Shown one piece after another: positions 1 to 8,308 of a DNA stretch of 64,000 bases (its first letter is position 1; every line of letters begins with the position of its first letter). Source of the stretch: Anaerolinea thermophila (GTDB taxonomy: Bacteria; Chloroflexota; Anaerolineae; Anaerolineales; Anaerolineaceae); contig NZ_DYHZ01000009.1 of NCBI RefSeq assembly GCF_020723905.1, forward strand, positions 96,781 to 160,780, read 5' to 3'. The notes beneath the pieces were generated by a model, which did not search any database, was not told where the DNA came from, and was given only the letters and a program-made list of their open reading frames with translations. Position numbers and translations under genes: made by a program.

Positions 1-302
1 ACGACGCGCAGGAACTGCGTTACAAGGAATCCGATCGCATTGCCGCACTGGTGCAGGAAGTGCGCGCCCTGGGCGCCGCCGCCGAAGAACACCCCGACGG
101 CTTTACCATCCACGGCGGAAGTTTGAAAGGAGGAACCGTCAACCCGCACGGCGATCACCGCCTGGCAATGGCACTGGCGGTTGCCGGACTGGCGGCTTCT
201 CAAGCGGTAACCATTGAGCAGGCAGAAATCATTGCCGAATCGTTCCCGGCATTTGTCTCCACCCTGCAGGGACTGGGGGCGCATCTGGAGGTAATTCCAT
301 GA
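1..302 (+). CDS. aroA: 3-phosphoshikimate 1-carboxyvinyltransferase (EPSP synthase), C-terminal part
   Basis: The gene is cut by the window edge; only about the last 100 residues are visible, in the frame that starts at base 3. The enzyme transfers enolpyruvate from PEP to shikimate-3-phosphate, the sixth step of the chorismate pathway. Two family signatures can be seen: RYKESDR, a conserved substrate-binding stretch, and NPHGDHRLAMA near the C-terminus. The stop codon overlaps the start of aroE in an ATGA (299-302), so the two are probably translationally coupled. The neighbours are all shikimate-pathway genes, which supports the call. Confidence 0.93.
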   Translation, partial: DAQELRYKESDRIAALVQEVRALGAAAEEHPDGFTIHGGSLKGGTVNPHGDHRLAMALAVAGLAASQAVTIEQAEIIAESFPAFVSTLQGLGAHLEVIP

Positions 303-1207
303 GTGCTCTGCAACTGGGGCTGATGGGCTTCCCGCTGGGTCACAGTTACTCTCCGCTCCTGCACCGTGCGGCACTGAACACCATGGGCATAGAGGGAGAA
401 TACCGCCTTTACCCTGTTCCCCCTCTGCCGGAAGGCAGGCAGGCATGGCAGACAATTTTTACCCGTCTGCGCGCCGGTTCCCTGCACGGTCTGAACGTCA
501 CCATCCCCCACAAACAGGCGGTAATGGCTGAAGTGGACGTCTGCGAGGACGAAGCCCGCATCATCGGGGCGGTGAACACTCTGGGCAGGGACACTCACGA
601 CCGTCTCTGGGGCGCCAATACCGATGCGCCGGGCTTTCTGCGCGATCTGTACGCGCAGTTGGGAAACGCCCTGCCCGCCTGCGGCGGCAGGGCGCTGGTG
701 CTGGGGGCAGGCGGAGCGGCGCGCGCCGTGGTTTTTGCGCTGATTCAGGCAAACTGGGAGGTGTGGGTGTGCGCCCGCCGGGGAGAACAGGCACAATTCC
801 TGAGGGATGCCCTGCGGGCAAGTCTGCCCTCTGCCGCACTGGACGCGCTGGAGGGCATTCCCCCCCTCGGGGGGCTCCCGCCGCGCCTGAATTTGCTGGT
901 CAACGCCACCCCGCTGGGCATGTCCCCGTATGCAGAAGCCATGCCCTGGGACGCTTCGCTCCCCCTCCCGGAGGGGACGGCAGTGTACGATCTGGTGTAC
1001 AATCCCCGGCAGACGCGCCTGATGACCTTTGCCCGTTCCTGCGGCGCGCCAGCCGCCGGAGGGCTGGGAATGCTGGTGGAACAGGCAGCCCTGGCGCTGG
1101 AACGCTGGACCGGACAGACAGCGCCTCGCTCTGCCATGTGGCAGGCGCTGGAAGAACTCCCGCCCGCAGAAGACTCTGCCCGGGACAAACCCATGGAGGA
1201 AGGTTGA
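299..1207 (+). CDS. aroE: Shikimate dehydrogenase (NADP+)
   Basis: A 302-residue protein that reduces 3-dehydroshikimate to shikimate. The N-terminal substrate domain shows GFPLGHSYSPLLH (Ser residues that bind shikimate) and NVTIPHK with the catalytic lysine. The Rossmann domain follows, with a GAGGAARAV dinucleotide loop around residue 138. The C-terminal GLGMLVEQAALALE helix is also typical. The length is slightly above the family's usual 270-290 residues because of a polar tail. The start is fixed by the ATGA overlap with aroA. The gene is the second in the aroA-aroE-aroC-aroKB operon. Confidence 0.95.
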   Translation: MSALQLGLMGFPLGHSYSPLLHRAALNTMGIEGEYRLYPVPPLPEGRQAWQTIFTRLRAGSLHGLNVTIPHKQAVMAEVDVCEDEARIIGAVNTLGRDTHDRLWGANTDAPGFLRDLYAQLGNALPACGGRALVLGAGGAARAVVFALIQANWEVWVCARRGEQAQFLRDALRASLPSAALDALEGIPPLGGLPPRLNLLVNATPLGMSPYAEAMPWDASLPLPEGTAVYDLVYNPRQTRLMTFARSCGAPAAGGLGMLVEQAALALERWTGQTAPRSAMWQALEELPPAEDSARDKPMEEG

Positions 1208-1208
1208 T

Positions 1209-2384
1209 ATGCCCTTACGTTTTCTCACCGCTGGCGAATCGCATGGACCTGCGCTGGTTGTTATTCTGGAAGGCATTCCGGCAGGATTGCCGCTGAATGA
1301 AGAAATCATCGCCCGCGACCTTGCCCGCCGTCAGCACGGGATGGGCGCCGGAGCGCGCATGAAACTGGAGCACGACCGCGCCCGCATCCTTGCCGGGGTC
1401 ATGGCAGGGGAAACCACCGGCGCACCGCTGGCTCTGCTCATCGAAAACGCCGACCATGCCCGCTGGAAGGGGAAAGACATTGCGCCCTTCACCACCCCGC
1501 GTCCCGGACACGCCGACTTGAGCGGAGCGGTGAAGTACGGCTACCGCGATCTGCGACCGGCGCTGGAGCGGGCATCGGCGCGGGAAACCGCCGCGCGAGT
1601 GGCGGCAGGTGCGGTGTGCCGCCATCTGCTGGAGCAGTTTGGGGTGCAGGTGGGCGGATATGTGGTCTCCATCGGCAAGGTGGAGAGCCGTCTGGAGGGT
1701 ATGCCCTACGGCGAACGCATCGCCCGCGCACGGGAATCGGATGTATCCTGCCCGGATGCGCAGGCGGCAGAGGCAATGCGCTCTGCCATCCGTGAGATCA
1801 TGCAGGCACGCGATACCCTGGGTGGGGTGATCGAGGTGGTGGCGTTGAATGTACCCCCGGGGCTGGGCTCGTTTGCGCAGTGGGATCGGCGGCTGGAAGC
1901 GCGCATCGGCGCGGCGCTGTTAAGCGTGCCCGCCATCAAAGGGGTGGAGTTTGGGGATGCCTTTGCCAACACCCGCCTGCCCGGCACGCAGGCGCATGAC
2001 CCCATCCGTCTGAAAGGCGACGCCATCGTCCGCACCGGCAACCGCAGTGGCGGGCTGGAAGGGGGCATCAGCACCGGTGAGCCGCTGGTGGTGCGTGCGG
2101 CAATGAAACCCATTGCCACCACCCTGACCCCTCAGCAGACTGTGGATCTTTCTCAAGGGGTGGAAACCGAGACGCGCTATGAACGCTCCGACTTCTGCCC
2201 GGTACCGCGGGCAGTGGTCATACTCGAAGCCATGCTGGCGTTCGTGCTGGCAGATGCCCTGCTGGAAAAACTGGGCGGCGACTCGCTGGCAGAGATTCGC
2301 CCGCGTTTTGAGACCCTGCGGCAAATGCGCTTATCGGATCTGCCCATGGAAGGCACACCGCACCGCTTCTGGGAGGACACATGA
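1209..2384 (+). CDS. aroC: Chorismate synthase
   Basis: This 391-residue enzyme carries out the last step, turning EPSP into chorismate with reduced FMN. The start at the ATG of MPLRFLTAGESHG is preferred over an upstream in-frame extension: it follows aroE directly, has an AGGAAGG ribosome site, and begins with the conserved GESHG motif. Other signatures are the Arg-rich RPGHADLSGAVKYGYRDLR segment (split here by R-P-G-H and Y-R-D-L-R) and ASARETAARVA, followed by SGGLEGGIS near residue 280. The stop overlaps the next start in an ATGA. Confidence 0.96.
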   Translation: MPLRFLTAGESHGPALVVILEGIPAGLPLNEEIIARDLARRQHGMGAGARMKLEHDRARILAGVMAGETTGAPLALLIENADHARWKGKDIAPFTTPRPGHADLSGAVKYGYRDLRPALERASARETAARVAAGAVCRHLLEQFGVQVGGYVVSIGKVESRLEGMPYGERIARARESDVSCPDAQAAEAMRSAIREIMQARDTLGGVIEVVALNVPPGLGSFAQWDRRLEARIGAALLSVPAIKGVEFGDAFANTRLPGTQAHDPIRLKGDAIVRTGNRSGGLEGGISTGEPLVVRAAMKPIATTLTPQQTVDLSQGVETETRYERSDFCPVPRAVVILEAMLAFVLADALLEKLGGDSLAEIRPRFETLRQMRLSDLPMEGTPHRFWEDT

Positions 2385-3952
2385 GCGCGGGCGAGTGGTA
2401 CTTCATTTATGGTATGCCGGGGGCAGGCAAAAGCACGCTTGGCAAAGCCCTGGCGGAGCAACTGGAACTGCCTTTCTTTGATCTGGATGCGCAGATTGTT
2501 GCTCAAGCCGGGGTGGACATTCCCACCCTCTTCGCCCGTGAAGGGGAAAGCGGCTTCCGCGCCCGCGAAAGAGAAACTCTGCGCGCTTTATTAATGGAAG
2601 AAAAAAGCGGCGGGGTGGCGGCGCTGGGCGGCGGCGCTCTTCTCAATGAGGAGAACCGCCATCTGGTGGAATCGCACGGCACGGTGCTCTGTCTGCGCGC
2701 TGAAACGGACGTCCTGCAGGCGCGCATGACAAACGCGGCGGGAGCCCGTCCGCTGGTGGCAGGAGAGGACTGGCGGGAACGCCTGCGGGCGTTGCTGGAA
2801 CGCCGCGCAGAGCATTACGCTTCCTTTCCTCTGCAACTGGATACCAGCCATCTTTCACCGGAGAAAGCCGCAGCGGAAGCCCGGCGCCTGCTGGGGGCTT
2901 TCCGCCTGCGCGGCATGGGCGCGCCATACGACGTGCGCGTGCTTCCCGGCGGTCTGGATGCCTGCGGCAGTCTGATGCGTCGCCGCGGCTTGAACAGCCC
3001 GGTGGCGCTGGTCAGCGATACGCACGTCATGCCCGTCCACGGTGAGCGCCTGCGCGCCGCGCTGGAACAGGCGGGCTACCGCGTCGTTCCCGTTACCATC
3101 CCGGCGGGGGAGGAACATAAAACCCTGCCTTCGCTGGAATCTTTGTGGAGCGCCTTTCTGGCGGGCGGGCTGGAACGCGGCAGTACGGTAGTAGCGCTGG
3201 GCGGTGGGGTGATCGGCGACCTGGCAGGCTTTGCCGCCGCAACCTTCATGCGCGGAATTCGCTGGGTGAGCCTGCCCACCAGTTTGCTCGCCATGGTGGA
3301 TGCCAGTCTGGGCGGGAAAACCGGCGCCGACCTGCCACAGGGCAAAAACCTGATCGGGGCATTTCATCCGCCTGCGCTGGTGCTGGCGGACCCCGAAACG
3401 CTGAACACCCTGCCGGAGGAGGAAGTCCGCGCCGGGCTGGCAGAGGTGGTCAAACACGGCATCCTTGCCGACCCGGCGCTCTTTGCCCTGTGCGAACAGG
3501 GCTGGGAGGCAGTCCGTCAGCGCATGGCAGAGGTTATCCGCCGGGGGATGGCAGTAAAAGTGGGTTTCATCGAACGCGATCCATATGAAAAAGGCGAACG
3601 GGCGGCGCTCAACCTGGGACACACAGTGGGACATGCCATCGAGCGCGCCAGCGGATACCGCCTGCGCCACGGGGAAGCCGTTGCCATCGGGCTGGTGGTG
3701 GAAGCACAACTGGCGGAGCGGCATGGGATTGCCCGCAAAGGGCTGGCAGAGCGCATCGCCGCCTGTCTGCGGGGGCTGGGCTTACCGGAGCGCATCCCTG
3801 CCGGGCTGGATGAGGCGGCTTTCCATGCCGCGCTTCAGGTAGATAAGAAAAACGCCGGAGGGCGGGTACGCTTTGCCCTGCCGGAGGATATCGGCGCGTA
3901 CCGTGTGGGGGTGGCACTGGAGGTGGACTGGTCGGAGTTTCTGGCAGGTTGA
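2381..3952 (+). CDS. aroKB: Bifunctional shikimate kinase / 3-dehydroquinate synthase fusion
   Basis: One 523-residue open frame carries two pathway enzymes. Residues 1-172 are shikimate kinase, with the P-loop GMPGAGKST at 11-19, the shikimate-binding D(34)-x-D pair and ALGGGALL near residue 81. Residues about 180-523 are 3-dehydroquinate synthase, with GGGVIGDLAGF at 274-284, SLLAMVDASLGGKT after 300, and the zinc-ligand region NLGHTVGHAIE plus RHGEAVAIG. The two halves catalyse steps five and two of the pathway. Such AroK-AroB fusions are known in some thermophiles, for example Thermotoga. The ATGA overlap with aroC indicates coupling; the operon ends here, against a convergent gene. Confidence 0.95.
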   Translation: MSAGEWYFIYGMPGAGKSTLGKALAEQLELPFFDLDAQIVAQAGVDIPTLFAREGESGFRARERETLRALLMEEKSGGVAALGGGALLNEENRHLVESHGTVLCLRAETDVLQARMTNAAGARPLVAGEDWRERLRALLERRAEHYASFPLQLDTSHLSPEKAAAEARRLLGAFRLRGMGAPYDVRVLPGGLDACGSLMRRRGLNSPVALVSDTHVMPVHGERLRAALEQAGYRVVPVTIPAGEEHKTLPSLESLWSAFLAGGLERGSTVVALGGGVIGDLAGFAAATFMRGIRWVSLPTSLLAMVDASLGGKTGADLPQGKNLIGAFHPPALVLADPETLNTLPEEEVRAGLAEVVKHGILADPALFALCEQGWEAVRQRMAEVIRRGMAVKVGFIERDPYEKGERAALNLGHTVGHAIERASGYRLRHGEAVAIGLVVEAQLAERHGIARKGLAERIAACLRGLGLPERIPAGLDEAAFHAALQVDKKNAGGRVRFALPEDIGAYRVGVALEVDWSEFLAG

Positions 3953-3958
3953 TGCGCC

Positions 3959-4411
3959 CTATTCCATTTCCAGACGCTCAAACGCCACTTCCAGACTCTC
4001 GATAAAGAGGTCTCCGCCCAGGGCATTCAGGCTGGAAAAGAGATGCGTGACCGGGCGGGCGCGGTGGAAACGCCACGTCAGCACCACGTTGCTCAAATCT
4101 TCGCTGAGCAACTGCACGGTGACATGGCGCAAATTGCCGGTACTGCCGTTGCGGAACTCATTCCACCACTGATACCAGTCCAGTGAACCGTTGACGGTAC
4201 GGCGCAGGATGAGGGTGCCGTACTCCACGCCGGTTTGCACCTTTTGTGGTTCGGGGCTCCTGCTGTTGCCGGTGCGGTAGTCAGCAACCACCAGGCGCGC
4301 CTCGGGGAAAACGACTTCCAGCAAGCCGGTATTCGGCGACCAGACCTCGCCGGTACCCATATCCACGGTAAACCGGCAGGAAGGATAGGGGGTATCGCGG
4401 TAAATGGACAT
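3959..4411 (-). CDS. Orphan phage tail-tube-like protein (gp19/TIGR02241-type)
   Basis: A 150-residue protein resembling the tail-tube proteins of contractile phages and injection systems. Seen in the sequence: an N-terminal C-R-F-T-V-D strand, a central YGTLILRR motif, the DWYQWWNEFRNG segment, then VTVQLLS, LTWRFHRARPV and a C-terminal IESLEVAFERLE. This strand order matches the conserved phage tail region family. The ATG at 4411 is chosen because it has a GAAGGGAG site just upstream; a longer in-frame extension lacks support. No sheath, baseplate, spike or AAA gene is nearby, so the role is unclear. It lies 41 bp behind a small membrane protein gene. Confidence 0.72.
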   Translation of the reverse strand: MSIYRDTPYPSCRFTVDMGTGEVWSPNTGLLEVVFPEARLVVADYRTGNSRSPEPQKVQTGVEYGTLILRRTVNGSLDWYQWWNEFRNGSTGNLRHVTVQLLSEDLSNVVLTWRFHRARPVTHLFSSLNALGGDLFIESLEVAFERLEME

Positions 4412-4452
4412 CGGGTTTGCTCCCTTCAAGAGGATAACAGGAAAAAGAGTTT

Positions 4453-4887
4453 TTACAGACTCCAGAGGAGAATCAGGTGGAGAATCCAGCCACCTAACAG
4501 GAGGACGAACAGCGCGCCAAACAGCAGGTGCAGGTTGCGGCTGTCCAGAGCGGCACTTTCCTGAAGCGCAGGCAGGCACAGTTGGGTTTCCATCTCACGG
4601 CATGCCCGCTGACGCGCGCGGATGCGCCGGAGCAGACGGCGGGCGCTCCACATCATCAGCAGGGTGAGCAGGATACCGGTCAGGTTCAGAGCGGTAAGCA
4701 GGGGGCGAAAAGCCGGGTTGCCCAGCGCGCTCACGGCGGGAATGAACAGCACCAGCACGGCGAGCAGGATCAGGGAAACGCTCCACATCAACAGGCGTTC
4801 CTCATGCCGGAGTGCCTCCAGCGTGCGCGTATAGCGATCCTGCAGGGGCTGAGCGGCGGGTTCGCGGATGCGCGAAAGAGGGTGCAT
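4453..4887 (-). CDS. Small three-helix membrane protein, unknown function
   Basis: A 144-residue protein of no recognised family. Three hydrophobic helices are visible, roughly residues 33-55, 63-83 and 120-142, with an Arg-rich cytoplasmic stretch (RRLLRRIRARQR) between the second and third. The start MHPLSR has a strong AGGAAGGAG site eight bases upstream. An extended -10 element lies about 45 bases further up. It is probably co-transcribed with the tail-tube-like gene downstream, but nothing in the sequence shows that the products interact. Confidence 0.7.
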   Translation of the reverse strand: MHPLSRIREPAAQPLQDRYTRTLEALRHEERLLMWSVSLILLAVLVLFIPAVSALGNPAFRPLLTALNLTGILLTLLMMWSARRLLRRIRARQRACREMETQLCLPALQESAALDSRNLHLLFGALFVLLLGGWILHLILLWSL

Positions 4888-4929
4888 AAGACTCCTTCCT
4901 TTATCAAGTGGATAAAAAATGGTAATTTC

Positions 4930-4938
4930 AGTATAGCA
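4930..4938 (-). promoter_or_regulatory. Extended -10 promoter element
   Basis: Read on the minus strand, TGCTATACT (TGn plus a TATACT hexamer) lies about 45 bases before the 144-residue membrane protein gene. No good -35 is visible, as expected for an extended -10 promoter. Confidence 0.45.
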
Positions 4939-4991
4939 CAAATCCATTTCAGGGCAGGACCCCCCCCTTGTCCCAATCCTGCCAGTGGTAG

Positions 4992-5027
4992 AAAAAAACC
5001 GCGCCCGGATGACTTCAGGGCGCGGTT
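4992..5027 (-). terminator. Rho-independent terminator of the gatCA unit
   Basis: On the minus strand a perfect 10-bp stem (AACCGCGCCC / GGGCGCGGTT) with an 11-base loop is followed by seven T residues. It lies 20 bp after the gatA stop codon. Confidence 0.88.
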
Positions 5028-5047
5028 GAGGGAACAAAACGGTGGGC

Positions 5048-6631
5048 TTACGCCAGCACGCGCGGACGGGCACTGCGCCAGGCTTCGCCCTCGGTGGCGA
5101 GTTCGTAGGCACGCCCGATGCGCAGGAGGATATCCTCGGAAAAGTCCGCACCAAGCAATTGAATGCCAATGGGCAAACCGCGGGCATCCAGTCCGGCAGG
5201 GATTGACAGCCCCGGCACACCGGCATGGTTGGCAGGCACAGTCAACTGATCGGCATACTGCATCAGCACCGAGTCGCCGTACACGGCGTCCATCTCGAAC
5301 GCGGTGGTGGGGGTGGTGGGGGTGAGCAGAGCATCCAGCCGATAGGGACCGTTGGGGTCAAAAGCCTGCTCAAAATCCCGGCGGATGAGGGTGCGCACAC
5401 GCAGGGCGCGCTGATAGTAGCGCGCGCTGTACTGCGCCGCACTGACGTACATTCCCATGAGGATGCGCAGTTTGGGTTGAATGCCAAAGCCCTCGGCGCG
5501 GGTCTTGCGGTACATCTCGCGCAAATCGGCAACCGGCTGAGGCGTGCGGTAGCCGTACTTGACGCCGTCGTAGCGGTGCAGGTTAGAGGCGGCTTCCACC
5601 CGGCTGATGACAAAGTACGCCGGAATGCCGTAGCGCGTGTTGGGCATGGGTACGTCTTCGATAATCTCCGCACCCATCTGCCGCAGGAGGTCAGCCGCAC
5701 GGCGCACGGCTTGCTCAATCTCTGCCGGGACGGGCTGCTGTTCAAAACCACCGTCGGGGGTGGGGTAGGTGATGCGGAAGTAATCGGGCGAAAGCCCGAT
5801 GCGCAGTCCTTTCACGCCTTTTTCCAGTTCAGCCAGATAATCAGGCACGGGCACGGTGGCGGTGGTGCTGTCTCTGGGATCAGCGCCGGCGATCACCTGA
5901 AGCATCATCGCCGCGCCGCTCACATCCTTTGCCAGCGGACCCGGGCAGTCCAGCGAGGAGGCAAAAGCAATCAGCCCGTAGCGCGAGACGCGACCGTAGG
6001 TGGGCTTCAGTCCCACCACACCGCAGAATGAGGCAGGCTGACGGATGGAGCCCGCCGTGTCGGTGCCCAGACTGAGCACGGACTCGCCCGCCGCAACCGA
6101 GGCGGCGCTCCCGCCCGAAGACCCGCCCGGCACCCGCGAAGGGTCCCAGGGGTTGCGCGGGGTGGGCTTGAACGCCGAAGACTCGTTGGATGAGCCATAG
6201 GTGAACTCGTCCAGATTGACCTTGCCCACCAGCAGGGCACCCGCCTGCTCCAGACGCTCCACCGGCGTGGCGGTGTAGGGAGCGATGAAGTTGGCGAGAA
6301 TGCGCGAGGCAGCGGTTGAGGGGGTGCCTCTGACACAGAAGATGTCCTTGATGCTCACGGGGATGCCCGCCAGCACACCGGGGTCTTCTCCTGAGGCAAG
6401 GCGCTCATCCACCCGACGAGCCTGTTCCAGAGCGCGCTCATCGGTCAGGGTGATGAAGGCGTGCACCTTCTGCCGGTCCTCTTCGGTCAGGTCGGTGTTC
6501 TCCAGCGCGCCCATGCGCCCTTCCACCTCGCCAATGCGCTCCAGGGTGGATTGCAAAATTTCCACCGCCGAGGTCTTGCGCTCGCGCAGAAGGCGGTACA
6601 GTTCAACAGCCGAAAGATCGCACAGTTCCAT
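5048..6631 (-). CDS. gatA: Asp-tRNA(Asn)/Glu-tRNA(Gln) amidotransferase subunit A
   Basis: A 527-residue amidase-family subunit that releases ammonia from glutamine for transamidation of mischarged Glu-tRNA(Gln) or Asp-tRNA(Asn). The Ser-cisSer-Lys triad regions are visible: GIPVSIKD (Lys), PGGSSGGSAASVAAG and GTDTAGSIRQPASFCGVVG, split here across the Gly/Ser-rich core. The C-terminal domain ends with GLPIGIQLLG. Its length is some 40 residues above the common 485, through an acidic insertion near residue 45. The start has a GGAGTGAACC site. It lies 6 bp after gatC; gatB is not in the window. Confidence 0.93.
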   Translation of the reverse strand: MELCDLSAVELYRLLRERKTSAVEILQSTLERIGEVEGRMGALENTDLTEEDRQKVHAFITLTDERALEQARRVDERLASGEDPGVLAGIPVSIKDIFCVRGTPSTAASRILANFIAPYTATPVERLEQAGALLVGKVNLDEFTYGSSNESSAFKPTPRNPWDPSRVPGGSSGGSAASVAAGESVLSLGTDTAGSIRQPASFCGVVGLKPTYGRVSRYGLIAFASSLDCPGPLAKDVSGAAMMLQVIAGADPRDSTTATVPVPDYLAELEKGVKGLRIGLSPDYFRITYPTPDGGFEQQPVPAEIEQAVRRAADLLRQMGAEIIEDVPMPNTRYGIPAYFVISRVEAASNLHRYDGVKYGYRTPQPVADLREMYRKTRAEGFGIQPKLRILMGMYVSAAQYSARYYQRALRVRTLIRRDFEQAFDPNGPYRLDALLTPTTPTTAFEMDAVYGDSVLMQYADQLTVPANHAGVPGLSIPAGLDARGLPIGIQLLGADFSEDILLRIGRAYELATEGEAWRSARPRVLA

Positions 6632-6637
6632 GATGGT

Positions 6638-6958
6638 TCACTCCAGCGGGGTAGTGGGCGTTTCGGGGACGACGATGTAGCCTTCGTCCACTTCGGGGGC
6701 TTGCGCCAGGATGTCCTGCGGCGCAGGGTAAGGCTGCCACTCATCCGCGCGAGGCGGCTGGCTGATTTCGGGGGTGTATGCCACTCCGTGCGAGGTGACA
6801 GGAGTGTCATCATCCAGCGGAATGGCTTCCAGTTCGTGAATGGCTTTCAACTGATAATTCAACTGCCGGCGCAGATATCCGGCTTCCTGCGCGTCCAGTT
6901 CCAGCGCGGCAAGTTCAACCAGATGGGCAAACAGTTCGGGGGTAATTTCGTCCGTCAT
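6638..6958 (-). CDS. gatC: Amidotransferase subunit C
   Basis: A 106-residue small subunit that wraps around GatA and stabilises the GatCAB complex. The N-terminal half shows the family pattern of two helices (VELAALELDAQE followed by a QLNYQLKAIHEL segment). The C-terminal half is Pro- and acid-rich, with RADEWQPYP and a final VPETP, like other GatC proteins. It sits 6 bp upstream of gatA and 9 bp downstream of the anchored Pro/Thr-rich protein gene, so all three are probably one transcript. Confidence 0.88.
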   Translation of the reverse strand: MTDEITPELFAHLVELAALELDAQEAGYLRRQLNYQLKAIHELEAIPLDDDTPVTSHGVAYTPEISQPPRADEWQPYPAPQDILAQAPEVDEGYIVVPETPTTPLE

Positions 6959-6967
6959 ACTTCCCTT

Positions 6968-7414
6968 TCATGGGCTTGGATAAGAGGTAGACTCGGTGGG
7001 GGTCGCCACCGTTGGAGAAGTGGTAAAGGTAGGCGTGGCGGTATACGTTGGCGGTATCGTGAAGGTAGGGGTATTGGTGGGTGTTCGGGTATTGGTGGGA
7101 GTGCTGGTGTGCGTCGGGGTAGGGGTGAAGGTGGGCAGGCGGAAGCCCGTGGCAGTGGGTGGCAGGGTGGAGGTGGGACGCAAAGGACGCGGCGTCGCCG
7201 TGGGCGCATCAAAGGGACTGGTGCGCGCAATGGTCGGCAGAGAACGCAGGGTGGGGGTGGGCGACGGGACAAAGAGCGTCGGCACCGGGGTGGGCGGTGG
7301 GTAAGGATTGAGCATCACATAAGGGTTGATGAAGATGATGGCAAAGACCAGGATGAGGAACACCATCCCTGCCAGCAAGACAATGGAAAGCACATCCCAG
7401 CCAGAAAGGCGCAT
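6968..7414 (-). CDS. Membrane-anchored Pro/Thr-rich extracytoplasmic protein
   Basis: A 148-residue protein with one transmembrane helix (about residues 8-30). About 115 residues of Pro/Thr/Ser repeats follow, based on TPTPT, NTRTPTNTP and similar units. There is no globular domain. Such low-complexity extracytoplasmic tails are common in Chloroflexota envelope proteins and may be glycosylated. Function is unknown. It leads the gatC-gatA transcript with a 9-bp gap, which is more likely a positional than a functional link. Confidence 0.65.
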   Translation of the reverse strand: MRLSGWDVLSIVLLAGMVFLILVFAIIFINPYVMLNPYPPPTPVPTLFVPSPTPTLRSLPTIARTSPFDAPTATPRPLRPTSTLPPTATGFRLPTFTPTPTHTSTPTNTRTPTNTPTFTIPPTYTATPTFTTSPTVATPTESTSYPSP

Positions 7415-7500
7415 GATTCACCTCCGCTGGTGTCAGTATATCCCAGACTGGGCATCTGTCAAGTTGCGCGGCGGGCAAACGCACAGAGACGCCGCATGAT

Positions 7501-7794
7501 CTACCAGCGGCGTTTCTCTTTCCAGGCATCCGTTAATGGGATGTGCTGAGAAAATAACGTGTCGTTGCTGGGATTGCCGTCGTAGTTGATGATATTGTTG
7601 TATCCAAGCAAGAAGAGGGTTTTGCGCTTCCTTTCCTCTTCATCCATGGGAGTGTTGAAATCACTCTGATCTGGGTACTTATCCTCTTGATCCATGGGAG
7701 CGCTGAAATGACTCCAATCTGAATTCTTATCCCGCTCTTTGATCAAAACAAAAAACACGAAAAAGATAAAAAGAACCAGAATGAAAATTTCCAT
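7501..7794 (-). CDS. Small membrane-anchored protein with a 16-residue tandem repeat
   Basis: A 97-residue protein of unknown function. An N-terminal helix (residues 2-18, very Phe/Ile/Val-rich) is followed by a charged cytoplasmic or external part. Residues about 24-55 are two copies of a 16-residue unit, aligned on SHFSAPMDQED and SDFNTPMDEEE. The DNA shows the same 48-bp period. The gene is less G+C-rich than its neighbours. Its GGAGG site lies eight bases before the ATG, inside the end of an upstream frame. It could be a recent acquisition. Confidence 0.6.
   Translation of the reverse strand: MEIFILVLFIFFVFFVLIKERDKNSDWSHFSAPMDQEDKYPDQSDFNTPMDEEERKRKTLFLLGYNNIINYDGNPSNDTLFSQHIPLTDAWKEKRRW
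7642..7737. repeat. Two-copy 48-bp tandem repeat inside a gene
   Basis: Two adjacent imperfect copies start at 7642 and 7690, each beginning ATCCATGGGAG on the plus strand. The period is an exact multiple of three, so copy-number change would keep the frame of the 97-residue protein. Confidence 0.7.
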
Positions 7795-8308
7795 CTATGT
7801 ATCCTCCCTTTCCATTTCGCCAGAATCTTTTATGTACATCATTCCTTCCCTCGAAATAAACCTCTCCAGTGAAGAACCTCTGGACGGTGCGGCTTCGAGC
7901 CATGAGAAAGATGACACCCGCCAGACTGCGGGACGGTCAGCCTGTCTCCCGGTAGGATAGATCATTACTCGAAGCGCATCGTCCCCGGCAGGGGGAATGC
8001 AGTACCTGTTAAACATCATTTTCACACCGCTGGAGTGCGCCATCCCCCCTCATGCCCCCCTGTGGATGGCGTCTTTCCCCCTTATTTGTTGCACAATTTC
8101 ATTATAACTTAAAAATTACTTTTCAGACACGTTTTTGCGCGTGAAAAACGGCTTTTTCAAAGTTGAAAACGGTTAATGCAAATCATTCCCGAAGGGCGAA
8201 GGGAATCACCGTTCCTTATCCGGATGGAAAAGGCAGGTAAAGGTTATGTTTCCATACAGGGTTTTGTGGTATGCTCAAAAGGAACCTGCTCGATACAGGA
8301 AACGTCTT
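7795..8308. other. Intergenic region without a convincing gene
   Basis: About 510 bases between the 97-residue protein gene and the BNR lipoprotein gene. The right half (8090-8180) is A+T-rich and contains ATTATA (8101-8106), a -10-like element read leftward. An 82-residue minus-strand frame ending at 7795 has poor coding character and was not accepted. Nothing else is recognisable. Confidence 0.5.

Noticed and set aside
3959..4887. Prophage or injection-system cluster
   Set aside because: Only one tail-like gene is present; the neighbours are shikimate and gat genes.
6461..7549. 362-codon plus-strand open frame
   Set aside because: It is antisense to gatA, gatC and the Pro/Thr-rich gene; its Gly/Arg-rich product is the mirror of the Pro/Thr repeats.
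7795..8043. 82-codon minus-strand frame ending directly before the 97-residue membrane protein gene
   Set aside because: Its product is Arg/Ser-rich without recognisable structure or ribosome site; the adjacent stop is explained by the ribosome site of the next gene.
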